Assembly (NCBI RefSeq): GCF_027942865.1
Contig: NC_134516.1
Coordinates: 23,525,822-23,589,821 of the forward strand
Length of the DNA stretch: 64,000 bases
Direction of reading: 5' to 3'
Source of the DNA: Odontesthes bonariensis
Lineage: Eukaryota; Chordata; Actinopteri; Atheriniformes; Atherinopsidae
Shown here in pieces: positions 38,601 to 49,400 of this stretch. Each line of letters opens with the position of its first letter. Position 1 is the stretch's first letter. Below the pieces are notes generated by a model that was not told the origin of the DNA, searched no databases, and saw only the letters and a program-made list of their open reading frames with translations. A program made the translations under genes and the position numbers.

Positions 38601-39528
38601 CCCCAGCCACAGCGTTACTGGCGAGGCATAAGAGATTAAAATCAGTTTGAGCACCTTCATGAAATCGCATTAGTGGTAGCATCTTTGAAAACACATTGAC
38701 GAAACAAAAGAAGGCTAAACTTCTTTGGATTTGTGTTCTGGTGGAGATTGACGTGGTCATACCTGTCAAAGTCGTCATCCTCCAGCTCATCGGCCATGGC
38801 CCACTCATCATCATCCTCCAGGTCCACCATCATAGCCAGCATCTGGGGCACTAAAAAGACAAATGCTACCGTCTAAAGAGATCCGATCGTAAATCACCAT
38901 CCCGTCCAACAGATTATGACTCAAGTCCTTACCGCTCTGAGCTACGATAGCCGTGTGTTTCCTCAGCATGGCTGCGGCGGTCTCTGATAACGTGACGATG
39001 ACTTCCAATGCCAGCTGCCTCTGCATGTTTGTCAGGTTTGTGTCGGCACACAACTGCGGAGACAGGCCACCTATGTTAGCCAAAACCCAACCTCACTCGA
39101 CAACGCAAGGTTGATTTTTCCAATTAGAATGGTCACACGCACCTTCAGACAGAGCTGCAGCGTAGCCTCCAGGTTGGGTCTCAGGTATTTGGGTGCAGTG
39201 TCTGCGATTTCCACTAAAGACTTGAGCACAGAGTCGTCTCCCTGATAGCACGACTCATTCACTGCCTGAACAAAAACAGTCATGATGGTAATGAAAATAC
39301 TCTTGGCTACACTTAAACATCATTTAAAGGACTCGTGTAGTGAATTTTCTCTGCAAAAGCATCAAGAACTAACAAAAACATGATTATATTTAGACAAAAG
39401 CATGACGGTGCCGTTTCTTACCTGCAGGATGCCTGGCAGCAGGTCAGCAAAGTGCTTCAGCAGAGCTGTGTTGCTTTCATTCGACAGAACGAAGGATGCT
39501 GCAGCCCGAGCTGCCAGGGTGCGAATCT

Positions 39529-39563
<35 letters not shown>

Positions 39564-42500
39564 GGGGGGGGTGGAGGATTAAGATTTATTCTTCTTTGGA
39601 CACAACTGAGCAAGGTTCAGAGAAAAGTGTGTGTTGGGATACGCCAGGGAAAATGCAAAAAAACCTTCAGTTTTACCTGTGGATTTGCCTGATCCTGCAT
39701 GCACTGCACAAGCATGCGCTTGATGACCTCCATATAATGCTGCTGCTGGTTGCCAAAGATACCTGGGAAATTCCTGAAGAAAAAGGCAAGACATACCGGT
39801 CAGCCCAACAGTACATCTGCCAAAATAAAGTGGTCCGAAATGATCGCGCAAGTGGAACTCACCAGAATATGTGCAGAGCAGCTTCTCGCAGTCCAACATT
39901 GTCAGAGTTCACGGAATCAAAGAGAAATTTGAGCAGCTCGGGCCATTGGTTATTCCCATCATCATCTAGATTAGAAGAAATTATTAAAACAAAACAGTAA
40001 TGACTATCATCTACATTTCTATTTTATAGTGAGAAGATAATACTACGCAATTACTTCATTTTTCTACTATTATGCCGTTTGATAGTAAAAACTCTTGAAT
40101 TTACCTATGAGATTGCGGGACAGCTCAGCTGCAATGTCGCAGACCTTTTTGCGGATGTTTGGCGAGGTCTCCGTCTGAATGCTAGACAGCAGCTCTGTCT
40201 TGATGACCGTCTGCATCTCCACAGTCAGTCCTGGGTAGATTTCCTCAAAGGAAGAGGACAGCAGCCGCCGCAGCAACACCGCTGCCATCTGTTTGACCTA
40301 AGTAAACAATACAATGCATCAACATGTCAGGCTTATAAAGCATATGAATGACTTCAAATCACCTTTAGGATTTTTTGGGATTTATGGAGTTCATCCGTAG
40401 AACTTTCTTAGAAATTTTAAACTTTGGTGTTTGGAGAATTTAGATGTTAAGGATCAACGGTAACTAAATTAATAAAACTACACAGACAAGGCCTGCAGCA
40501 TCTTAGAAAGGCATCATCACTCTGATCCAAGCACCTCTCCGCCTGCTCCCATTTCAGGACTAAAAATATCTGGCTCGAGGTAAAGAAAAAGGGGAAGAAG
40601 CACGAGGGACCAAGCAGCTGGTGGAGTCTCAGTAAACTTAACCGACCAAATGGCAAAACCATGACTCATGGCAAGCATTCGCTGTCAGACTGTAGTGAGT
40701 GCTAACGTGATGAAAAAGTACATTATTCTAATTACACCCGACCCCCTTCTTTTAAATATGGCATCCAGCAAATGATGAACGTTTGACAAGGTTTTGGCAA
40801 CAAAGATGAAGTTTTCTTCTGCTTAACACTGGATGAATTTAACGCATCATCCCATTGATATGTTAGCATTCGGTGTACAAACCTCCTCTGCCGCAGATGC
40901 ATCTCTGACAGCCTGCAGCAGGAATGTGATCTTGTTCTGGCCTGGGATAGTGTCATAGGTCTCCTACAAAGAAGAGAAATGCACATTAATAAGTGAAATA
41001 AAAGAAACAACACTTAAACTAGGCATCCTCTTGTTTATTTCCTGCTCTGCCTGGCTCTCAAAGCTGTCGGACTGGTGTGATCAAATACTTGTGAAGAATC
41101 TGCAAACATGTTCGCAAAAGGGCGAAAAAGTATGTCTTCATGTAGATTTGGACAATATATAAAAGTCAAAAAAGGAAAAGTTAAGTCAGTTAAGTGCATT
41201 TCAGTATGGTTAGTTCAAATATTATCTTGTTCTTTCATTGAACAATTTACTACTTTCCCCTTAAGCGAGGAAACATAAGCCATAAGCTAATTTTTCCTGA
41301 TACACTGTGTTGGTCATTTGTTATTAGTCTTCACTGTTAAGCTGGTCTAAGACAAACAGAAAATGTAAAGACAACTGAGGCTCTGTGGGGAAGTTGTTGC
41401 ATCTTCGGTGTGCACTCTAAGGAAGACAGAAGCTCAGGTACAGGCAGCGTTAATGGCAAACAAACAAAACTGCTTTCATGATTAGTTGGAAGGCCTGAGA
41501 GGAGCCCGACTAGATTTATTCCAGGTAAACAAGAAAACGAAAGCAACAAATTATTCGACACCAGAGTGTTGTCGAGTGAATATTTTTGCATTACAAAACA
41601 AGAACATCGGTATGGCAACACTAACCTGTGATGAAATCAGATGACTCACAGAACTAATAGAATTTGAATGGGTGTTGTCAATGAGGAAGTACTGCAATGC
41701 ATATAAACGCAATCAGACTTCGGCAGATACCTGATAAGTGATTGTCTGAAAACAAGTTTATCCAATGGCCAATGCTGATTTAATTAACAGGATGGGTGAG
41801 GGAACACCATACAAACCTGCTCAAATTTTTCCCACCGCAGCTGCACTAATAACCATCCCACGCTGCAGATGAGCAAATTATTATTTTTTTAAATGGTCAA
41901 TAATCTGACAATTAAGCTTGCTCTCTCAATATTCACATTCGCTGACTTATTAAGGAATCTATCTGGCTGCTGTACTCAACTCCTAAACTTCTGTAGTAGT
42001 AATAGTACATTAAAAAAAAGAAATACTGATCCCATCAGTGGACTTAGTTCAGTTACATCAACAAGCATTAATAAGAAAGGAAGGCTTCCAGTTTGGTGGA
42101 CAAACAACCTCAAGACTGTTGGGCAAATGTTGGCTAACTGTTCAGTATCTGCAGTCTTTTCCTGCTAAAATATGGGGTTGGGTCTCTGAAACATGGATCA
42201 ATTCCTATTATGTGCCTAAGTCAGAAAGAGAGGGTTTCTATAAAGGATGGATTCCAATGAGCTTAGCATCGCGACAGACGGTCTGTGTTTTATAAAGAAA
42301 AACGCTGACTGCTCGTGACGGGGGTGTGCGTGATAAGATTCAACCACCTCATCCAAAAGTAGGGTGGCGGAGAGGGAAACCGGCAACAATGCTCTGCTGC
42401 TGCAAGAGGCTAACCGTGGTTGGGGGAAAGTGAATAGGCTAAGCTATACGCTGCCCAAACAAATCTTCAGAGAAACTAATCCAATGAAAGTGGATGATCC

Positions 42501-43327
42501 GAGAGGAGTTCGTGCACGGACGTGTCTGAAACGGATCATTAGCGTCATGACTAGCATTGAAACAAGCTAGAGATGGAGCAGAGTGTTTAAAAAACACTAG
42601 TTTTGATCGACTTTCATATGAAACGACTGAAGGCCACTGCACAAGCACTGCCAGCATATGGCTGCCTCAATATCAACTGGTTACGTTTCCACTATATTCT
42701 ACTGTGGGCTTGTAGTGCATCATCACAACATTACTTTGGCATGTACGGCCATAGTGAGGTGCCACAATCCCATGTTTAACCTTTTAGCTAGCGCCTAACG
42801 CTAGCTTGGTAGCTGACAAACCTAGCAACAACTGTGGAAGCGATTTAGCTCCACGCTACTTCCTGTATTCAACTAGCTTGATGACTAGCTTCACAGTCAG
42901 CTGGAGATTTGAGATTAGGACCGGTCAAATGGAGCATTTCACTTTCTGCTACAACACCCGAGTGTAACACAGACTCACAGACATGCGCGCGTCAGCACAC
43001 TGTCACGACAGTGCCCGTATATGTGAGCTCTATGTTATGTCTACATAACTACGCAACAAGGTGGTAGTTAGCGTTAGCTGACTAGTACTCAGCTTCACAT
43101 CGCACGTGGGCTACCAAGTCTGACGCGAGAGCTCGCAGCGCGCTGCCAGCCTGACTGGACCGCTAGGCGGTTAGCTTTGTGCTAACCCGACTACTCAGTT
43201 TTCTACAGTCGCTCAACTTGTCAGCTACGAAAATGCCGTCTCATCTTACCTCTGCTTGTTTCCTGACATTGTTGTCAGAGCTCATGAGGTTACCCAACAG
43301 GAGGTAGAACTGCTGCTGTTCCGCCAT
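32620..43327 (-). CDS. ipo5: ipo5, importin-5 (karyopherin beta-3 / RanBP5)
   Basis: Importin-5 is a HEAT-repeat, RanGTP-regulated receptor that carries ribosomal proteins, histones and other cargo into the nucleus.
Coding exons in transcription order: 43327-43250, 40963-40883, 40297-40105, 39965-39863, 39773-39677, 39526-39422, 39265-39143, 39053-38933, 38850-38763, 38617-38511, 38338-38214, 38050-37961, 37785-37612, 37523-37305, 37216-37133, 37043-36911, 36646-36525, 36426-36330, 35243-35071, 34875-34764, 34666-34611, 34502-34380, 34242-34023, 33932-33704, 33618-33477, 32706-32620. They total 3,282 nt (1,093 residues; human about 1,097) with all phases consistent.
Recognisable parts: [15 protein letters not shown] start; the acidic loop [21 protein letters not shown] (about 309-330); [45 protein letters not shown]; and a C-terminus ending DLLNTA. 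All introns are GT-AG except the AT-AC intron 36329-35244. Introns argue against the RANBP6 retrogene. Confidence 0.98.
32964..33423. mobile_element. TTAA-flanked foldback MITE (family A) in last ipo5 intron
   Basis: The 460-bp unit is flanked on both sides by TTAA (32960-32963 and 33424-33427). It has terminal inverted repeats of about 75 bp (32964-33039 and 33349-33423) that match throughout except for one C in a C run; they start AGGGGAACTGCGG. A second inner inverted pair (about 33237-33255 and 33331-33349) nests inside. There is no coding capacity. TTAA duplication is typical of piggyBac-superfamily elements, so a non-autonomous piggyBac-type MITE is likely (inference). Confidence 0.9.
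35244..36329 (-). other. ipo5: U12-type AT-AC intron of ipo5
   Basis: On the gene strand the intron starts ATATCCTTT, the U12 5' splice-site consensus, and ends CTCAC. The U12-like branch site TACCTTGAC (35260-35252) places its A 9-10 nt from the end. Joining 36330 to 35243 gives the conserved [14 protein letters not shown] reading with correct phase. No GT or AG is available at these positions, so this is not a misread U2 intron. Confidence 0.92.
35538..35967. mobile_element. TTAA-flanked foldback MITE (family B), full copy in ipo5 U12 intron
   Basis: The 430-bp unit is flanked by TTAA at 35534-35537 and 35968-35971. Its ends are inverted repeats of about 100 bp beginning GGGATAATC(C/T)GGAGTAAAATGC, and it is non-coding. 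The left arm lacks a short GTTGAGTTGACATC-like stretch that is present in the right arm and in the second copy at 53.5 kb. Probably a piggyBac-type non-autonomous element. Confidence 0.88.
39529..39571 (-). repeat. poly-G/poly-C tract forming an ipo5 3' splice-site tract
   Basis: The plus strand shows 34 G, one T, then 8 G. On the gene strand this is a C-only polypyrimidine tract ending directly at CAG and the exon 39526-39422. The G-rich strand could form quadruplex DNA. The length may be inaccurate because such runs are hard to sequence. Confidence 0.85.
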
Positions 43328-43500
43328 TGCAGTGAGATCCAAAAAGACCAGCCGGGTGGAGAAGCGGCGAGATCAACCCGGCAGACCCTGCTTCGGTCAC
43401 ACAATACCGCATAGTTACCATTGGCTTACTTTATCAACTCCACTCACCGCTCATTGGACCATAGACGTGGAGCAGACACACGCCATTGGCTAATAACGAT
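43328..43500 (-). promoter_or_regulatory. ipo5: ipo5 promoter with three CCAAT boxes
   Basis: ATTGG (CCAAT on the gene strand) occurs at 43420-43424, 43453-43457 and 43485-43489, that is 93-158 bp upstream of the ATG. Start-to-start spacing is 33 and 32 bp, the roughly three-turn spacing known for NF-Y arrays. No TATA box is evident. Confidence 0.65.
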
Positions 43501-43639
43501 TCTCTTTGCCTATTAGATGGAATAGACACAGGGAAAGGGAATGCATCGTTCCTATTAGCTAACAGTGAATTACTAAAGCGCGGGAGTTTATTACATCATT
43601 GCTAAGAGAAACAACAATGTGATGCTGTTATTGTGAAAA

Positions 43640-43765
43640 AGAGACACGGAATTTTATTTATTTATTTTATTTTTTGTTTTTATATTTATGTAGACATGTA
43701 TATATGTGTGTGTGTGTTTATATTTAATAAAGATGTCTATCTATCTAGTATAATGGTACCAGGAT
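43640..43765. repeat. AT-rich low-complexity DNA
   Basis: TTTA/TATT-rich sequence with a short TGTG run and a TCTA-like run (about 43735-43748). No other feature is visible. Confidence 0.7.
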
Positions 43766-43827
43766 ATAATTGGTAAATATAAATGGAAGAATAGATGACT
43801 AAATGCATAAATAAACAAGTCTATAAG

Positions 43828-44276
43828 CAGGGGCGATTTTAGGATCTGGTCTTTAGGGGTGCCCAGCCCCCCCTGCGCTCACAGAGGCACATTATTTCTC
43901 ACGAAATGAGGCGAACTAGTACGTTTATAAATTTTGGAGTTGTATTAGTTTTGCTTTGAGTAGTGTTTTCCCCTACAACATTCAATTTTGACCTCTTCAT
44001 TTCAAAAGACTGTGGCTTGACAGGGATAACAGAGAGCCTGAGAAAAATATTGAAGATAACTCAACATTTATTTTGGGAGTAAAGAGTTAAAACAAAAACA
44101 AATGCTAGAAAATAAATGAAATGGTCACTAAAATAATGCATCCTTGAGCAAAAAAAAATGTGTTTTTGCATAATATAATATTTTAAAAATGTGCTGAGCC
44201 AGGGGGTGCCGAGCTATCTCACGGTGGTGCCTTGGCACCACTAAAAATACCCTAGCCTCGCCCCTGTCTATAAGCA
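43828..44276. mobile_element. non-autonomous hAT-type element with 8-bp target duplication
   Basis: The 449-bp unit begins CAGGGGCGATTTTAGG and ends CCTAGCCTCGCCCCTG. It is flanked by the identical 8-mers TCTATAAG (43820-43827 and 44277-44284). CAGGGG-type ends plus an 8-bp duplication are characteristic of hAT elements. A second inner symmetry (GGGGTGCC...GGTGCC near each end) is visible. No transposase frame is present. Confidence 0.88.
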
Positions 44277-44644
44277 TTTTAAAATGCAAGTAAATAGAAA
44301 AAGGATTTACAAAATTATTTGCAAATTATTAAGACCCAGATTTCTCCATCTATGGACAGAATAGCATAGAAAAATTCAGATCCCAGAAGAATCTCTGTTT
44401 GCATGAGACAATAAGAAAACCAGCAGTGAATGGCTGTGATCTACAGGCTCGAAGGGATTAATAACTGACACGATTCTGTTGTGGATATCACTTTATGGGC
44501 TCAGAAACACTTCTAAAAACCATTCTAACCCAGTTTTTTGGTACACAAATACACTTTAGAAATCTATTGTGCAAAAAAAGAGAGCAAAAAAATTACAAGA
44601 TGCACTATCCTCTGGCCTCAAACTCATTTAAGATGGACTGAGAT

Positions 44645-44820
44645 GGGGCGGTCTGTGGTGTAGTGGGTACCGCGGACGCTCCATGTGCAGAGGCTATAAT
44701 CCTCGTGCAGCTGGCCCTGGTTCGAATCCCGCATCGGACGGCCCTTTTCTGCGTGTTATTTCCCTCTCTCTGCCCCTTGCTTTCTGTCTCTCTTCACTGT
44801 CCTATAATAAAGGCATAAAT
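44645..44820 (+). mobile_element. tRNA-derived SINE
   Basis: The head resembles a tRNA gene with RNA polymerase III boxes: A box TGGTGTAGTGGG (44657-44668) and B box GGTTCGAATCC (44719-44729). It is followed by a CT-rich body (CTCTCTCTGCCCC, TTCTGTCTCTCTTCACTGTC) and an AATAAAGGC tail. This head-body-tail order matches a common percomorph SINE. It cannot be read as a functional tRNA because the cloverleaf is not complete. Confidence 0.85.
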
Positions 44821-44860
44821 TTTTCACAATTTGCTAGTAAAAGACATATATATACATATA

Positions 44861-46406
44861 TACTGCTCCAAAAAATAAAGGGAACACCTAAACAACACAA
44901 TGTAACTCCAAGTCAATCACACTATTGTGAAATCAACCTGTCCAGTTAGGAAGCAACACTGATTGTAAATACATTTCACCTGCTGTTGTGCAAACGGAAC
45001 AGACAACAGGTGGAAACGAGAGGATATTAGCAAGACCACCCCTATAAAGGAGTGGTTCTGCAGATGGTGACCACAGACCATTTCTCTTTTCTTATTCTTT
45101 CTGGCTGATATTTTGGTTACTTTTGCATTTTGTCAGTGCTCTCACCCATAAAGGTAGCATGAGGTGGTGTCTCCAACCCACAGAAGTTGCTCAGGTAGTT
45201 CAGCTCATCCAGGATGGCACATCAATGTGAGCTGTGGCAAGAATTGCTTGCTGTATCTCTCAGCACAGTGTCTGCAGCATGGAGGAGATACCAGGAGACG
45301 TGGAGGGGGCCGTAGGAGGGCAACAACCCAGCAGCAGGACCACTACCTCCTCCTTTGTGCAAGGAGGAACAGGAGGAGCCCTGCCAGAACTCTGCAAAAT
45401 GACCTCCAGCAGGCCACCAATATAAATAAATGATAAAATCCATCCTGTTGTTGGCAGAGTTCCGGTGTAAAACATGTTTCTGCTCAAACTGTCAGAAACA
45501 GACTCTATGAGGCCCTGACGTCTACAAGTGGGGCTTGTGCTCACAGCCCAACACAGTGCAGGGTGATTGGCATTTGCCAGAGAACGCCAAGATTGGCAGC
45601 TTTGCCATTGGCGCCCTGTGCTCTTCACGGATGAGAGCAGGTTCACACTGTGCGCACGTGAGTCTGGAGACGCCGTGGAGAAGGTTCTTCTGCATAACCG
45701 GTTTGGTGGTGGGTCAGTAAGGGTGTGGGGAGGCATTTCTTTGGAGGGGTGTGCTAGCCAGAGGTGCCCTGACTGCCATTAGGTGCCGGGATGAGATCCT
45801 CAGGCCCATTGTGAGAGTATATGCTGGTGCAGTGGGCCCTGGGTTCCTTCTGATGAATGACAATGCTGGGCCTCATGTGGCTGAAGTGTCAGCAGTTCCT
45901 GCATGATGAAGGCATTGCTGCTATGGACGGGCCGGCCCGTTCCCCAGACCTGAATCCAATCGATCACATCTGGGACATCGTGTCTCCTTCCATCCACCAC
46001 AGACTGATGTTGACTGATACTTTAATCCAGGTCTGGGAGGAGATCCCTCAGGAGAACATCCGCCCCCTCATCAGGAGCTTGCCCAGGCGTTGTAGGGAGG
46101 TCATACAGGAACGAGGAGGCCACACACTCTACTGAGCCTCATTTTGACTTGTCTTGAGGAATTTCCAATGAAGTTGGATCGGCCTGTAATGTGTTTTTAT
46201 TTTTATTTTTATTTTTTTTCCCCCACTTTTATTTTGAGTATGATTCCAAATTCAAACCTCCATGGGATAATTTTGATTTATGCTGATCATTATTTTGTTC
46301 TCAACACAGTCCACTATGTAATAACTATTTTCAACTGGAATGTTTTATTAATTGAGATCTAGGAAGTGTTATTTTAGTGTTGGCTTTATTTTTTTTTGAG
46401 CAGTGT
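44861..46406 (+). mobile_element. Tc1-like transposon, near full length but degenerate
   Basis: The left end TACTGCTCCAAAAAATAAAG and the right end CTTTATTTTTTTTTGAGCAG are inverted repeats of the type found in a very common teleost Tc1/mariner family. The inner part carries the whole transposase gene region in plus orientation. The copy lies 40 bp from the SINE across an AT dinucleotide run. Confidence 0.9.
45161..46135 (+). pseudogene. Tc1-type transposase pseudogene
   Basis: Homology runs from about 45161 to the stop at 46133-46135 but shifts among frames, with internal stops and a short deletion near the middle. Recognisable blocks are the N-terminal paired-like DNA-binding region (45161-45420), FTDESRF with the first catalytic D (about 45623), MNDNAGPH with the second (about 45857), PDLNPIDHIWD (about 45945-45980), and the C-terminal RRCREVIQ. 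The third catalytic position is D where Tc1 proteins have E. The copy cannot encode an active enzyme. Confidence 0.85.
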
Positions 46407-49400
46407 CTATGAAACCCACTTTTATAGACGTAGTATTGTTATTCTGACGTAGATAAGGTTATGATTTTTGTAAAATGTACTGTACATCCCAACAGAAAGA
46501 TATGTTTCAGCTTTAAAGACAAACTATTCTCATCAACTTTAATAATAAACATATTGTAATTTATAAGATTGTCACATCTGCTCAAAGATCAAAATAGAAA
46601 TGGTTACAAATACAGAGTGCACCCCCCTGTGATTAGAAATATCAAAGGCCTCTGGTAGAAATGACATCATGTGGATCAACCACAGGAGTCGGCTTCATCT
46701 TTTTTATGCATTATATTTGGTACTATCATCATTTATTTGGAAATTACTTCAGATTGAGTTTTGAAAATATGTATTTTGACTTTTATTGTGGTCTTTTATG
46801 ACATTTTGTAGAGTTTTCTTTTTTTTTTGACTGAAGCCATGATGCAGTCTACTTTGAATCTTTTAAAACCAACCCCCTTTACACATCTGCAGTGATTCAG
46901 GTTTGTGTAGCTCATACATTGCAGAAGTGGAGAGTATTCTCCCACTAGATGGCAGCAAAAACCTTAGTCACGCATCACCTTTATTCATTTTTCCTAAACT
47001 TTGCTCTGCCGCTGAAATAACACGAGCACATGAGAACCATCAAAAAGTGCAGGGGACCAAAAATAAACAAACGTCCGCCTTTGTCCATCTTAGTTTCTTT
47101 TTCCGACAGTAACACTACAAAAATCCTTTTTAGTGGTTTTCTGATGCCGTGAGAAAGTTATGTTTTTTTTTTTTTTTCAAAGGCTAAACTTAAACTAAAT
47201 GGTAAATATCAGCATGGCCATCACTACTGGCACCTCTGGAGGCTGCTGTTACAAAGTGTGGTGCATGTGTGTTAACAGCACCCCTGCAGGCTGCAGAGTC
47301 CACAGCTGTGGGGACAGCAGACTGCTGTGAGTCCGCTGCTTCAATCAGTGGGAATCCTGCGATGACTCCAATGTGACAGGTAAGCCTAACTTTCATTCTA
47401 AATAGTCATGTATCAGATTAGATTACATTACTTTATGTAATGGCCGAGATCGTAAAAATCATCCGCCAATCAGACGCGCGTTTTGTTTTGTTTCTGCCGC
47501 GGCTTTGAGGGACTTGGCATCAAACTCGATTAACTCAATTCAGCCATTAGAGCTGCATTGTTGGTAGCTTTTTTTTTTTGTAAGGAGTATTTTTGGCTCG
47601 AACATTTACAAAAACTTGCAGTTAATGTCCTCACTTCAGTTCGGTGCTAGACTAAGAAACAGGTTTTGTAAGGAAACATTTTTTTTTTTTTTTTTAAATA
47701 ATCCAGGTGTAATGTAATAATTCATCATAATTCTTTGAATTGACACATTGTCTATGTTTCTGAAATTGTTTTCAAACTGGCAGACATGTTAGCTGTTCAG
47801 AAACCATACTTAACTTTAAGACAATTACGCCAAGAAAGTAAAATAGTACTTTAATGCTCGTTTAAACACGTCCTCAGATCACTAATAATTCAATATAAAG
47901 CATCCAACACCCAAAAAGCTAACATTTAAAACGTTTTTAAAACTTTGGGTTGGCTGATCTTTAAGTAAGGGTGACAGTGAGGTGGCTGCCACTGTTTTAG
48001 AGTAATGTTTTTCTCCATCCTAAAGACAAAATATATGCAGGACTGTCTTAACTGCCATGCAAGAGAGTGAATGACTGCAGGTATATAGTTTGTATTAAGC
48101 CTTTGCTTGTGGTTCAGTGTGCCCCCTGCGTCTCATCCTGTGTGATCCAGATTAGCCCGCCAAATAAATTTGGGGAAAAGCATCAACCAAAACACTGAGG
48201 ACACCTGACAAGTCGACGCTTCTCAAAAGATAAACGTGCTAACAAGGTTTTTTGCATTTATAAATTGGAATTTTAGACCACATCTCCTATGTGCTCTCAG
48301 GTCTTTGGCACACTTCATTGGGATCAGCGTGTTCTTAAATTCTTGGAAATAGACCCCTTTAAAGTGACTTTTTCTAGCTCATTGAGTGACAAATCTCAAA
48401 TATAGTGCAGGCACCAAAAGAAACCTTCAAAAGCCGTGCAGGTTGTCCCAGCTTTAAAAACAAAACAAAAAAAACACCACATTTTTCCTTTCACATACGC
48501 AAAATGATCTGTTTTTTAAGCGTGTTTCATAATTCATTTTATTTATGACCAGACTCCAGATTTGAGTGGGACCCTGAGCGACCAGAGCTCCACTCCAGAG
48601 GGGTCTCAGAGGGAGCTCCTGCAGAAGCAGTAAAATCCTACATCCACTCATTAAACATAACCAACATTTACTTCCAACACAATCCCTGCTGAGTGTATTC
48701 AAATAGTTTGTTGTCTGATCTGGATGTAATATTGCTACAGCTACTTCGGAGCGTTGAACAGGGCTTTTTGTTGGCTGGTTGTGTGGCACACAGCATCACG
48801 CTTTAAAAGAAGAAAAAGTGGGCTGCTGTGTGTTCATGTGAAATGAGTGAGTAGTGAAATGTCTCTTGCAGAAAGTGCATTCATTCGGGCATTATTTACT
48901 CGCCTATCTCTGCTACTGTTTTAAGTTATTTCATAGACTGCCCCAAAGCTCAGCTTATTATTGAACCCTGAGCGTGTCATTTACAGCCAGATGAAACAGA
49001 TTTGTCAAATAAAATTTCATAATGCAGTACTATGCAAATGTCTTGAGCTATCCCCCACTTCTTTATACTCTACTTTCAAGCAGCCAGACTTTCTTTTAAT
49101 CTTTTGAAGCGGCCTTGAGCAATAGTTCTCCAGGCTTTCTGAAGGTCTTTAAAAGTTTTTCTTTGGACATTTGCTCCTTTTTTTTTTTTCTTTTTTTTTC
49201 TACTTGCACCTGACCACTTTCAGAGGGAAGCGTTCAGTTAATCCACTTAACACTGACCTATTCATCACTCGGGCATAAAAAAAAAGGCACTTAACTCAGC
49301 CGGTGTTGTCTACACATAACGGATAACTTAGCAAAAAGCTATGTTTTTCCAATATATGAAGAAACGAGTGGCGTCTACTATTAATCAAAATGTGGAATAG

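Noticed and set aside
39380-40000. 206-codon plus-strand open frame
   Set aside because: It is antisense to three well-supported ipo5 exons and runs through the poly-G tract; the glycine run is an artefact of that tract.
40447-40662. Extra ipo5 exon on the minus strand
   Set aside because: The flanking exons already join in frame with conserved sequence across the junction; this frame has no homology.
44650-44735. tRNA gene
   Set aside because: Promoter boxes are present, but the cloverleaf is incomplete and the SINE body and tail follow directly.
45260-45736. 158-codon minus-strand open frame
   Set aside because: Antisense of the Tc1 transposase pseudogene.
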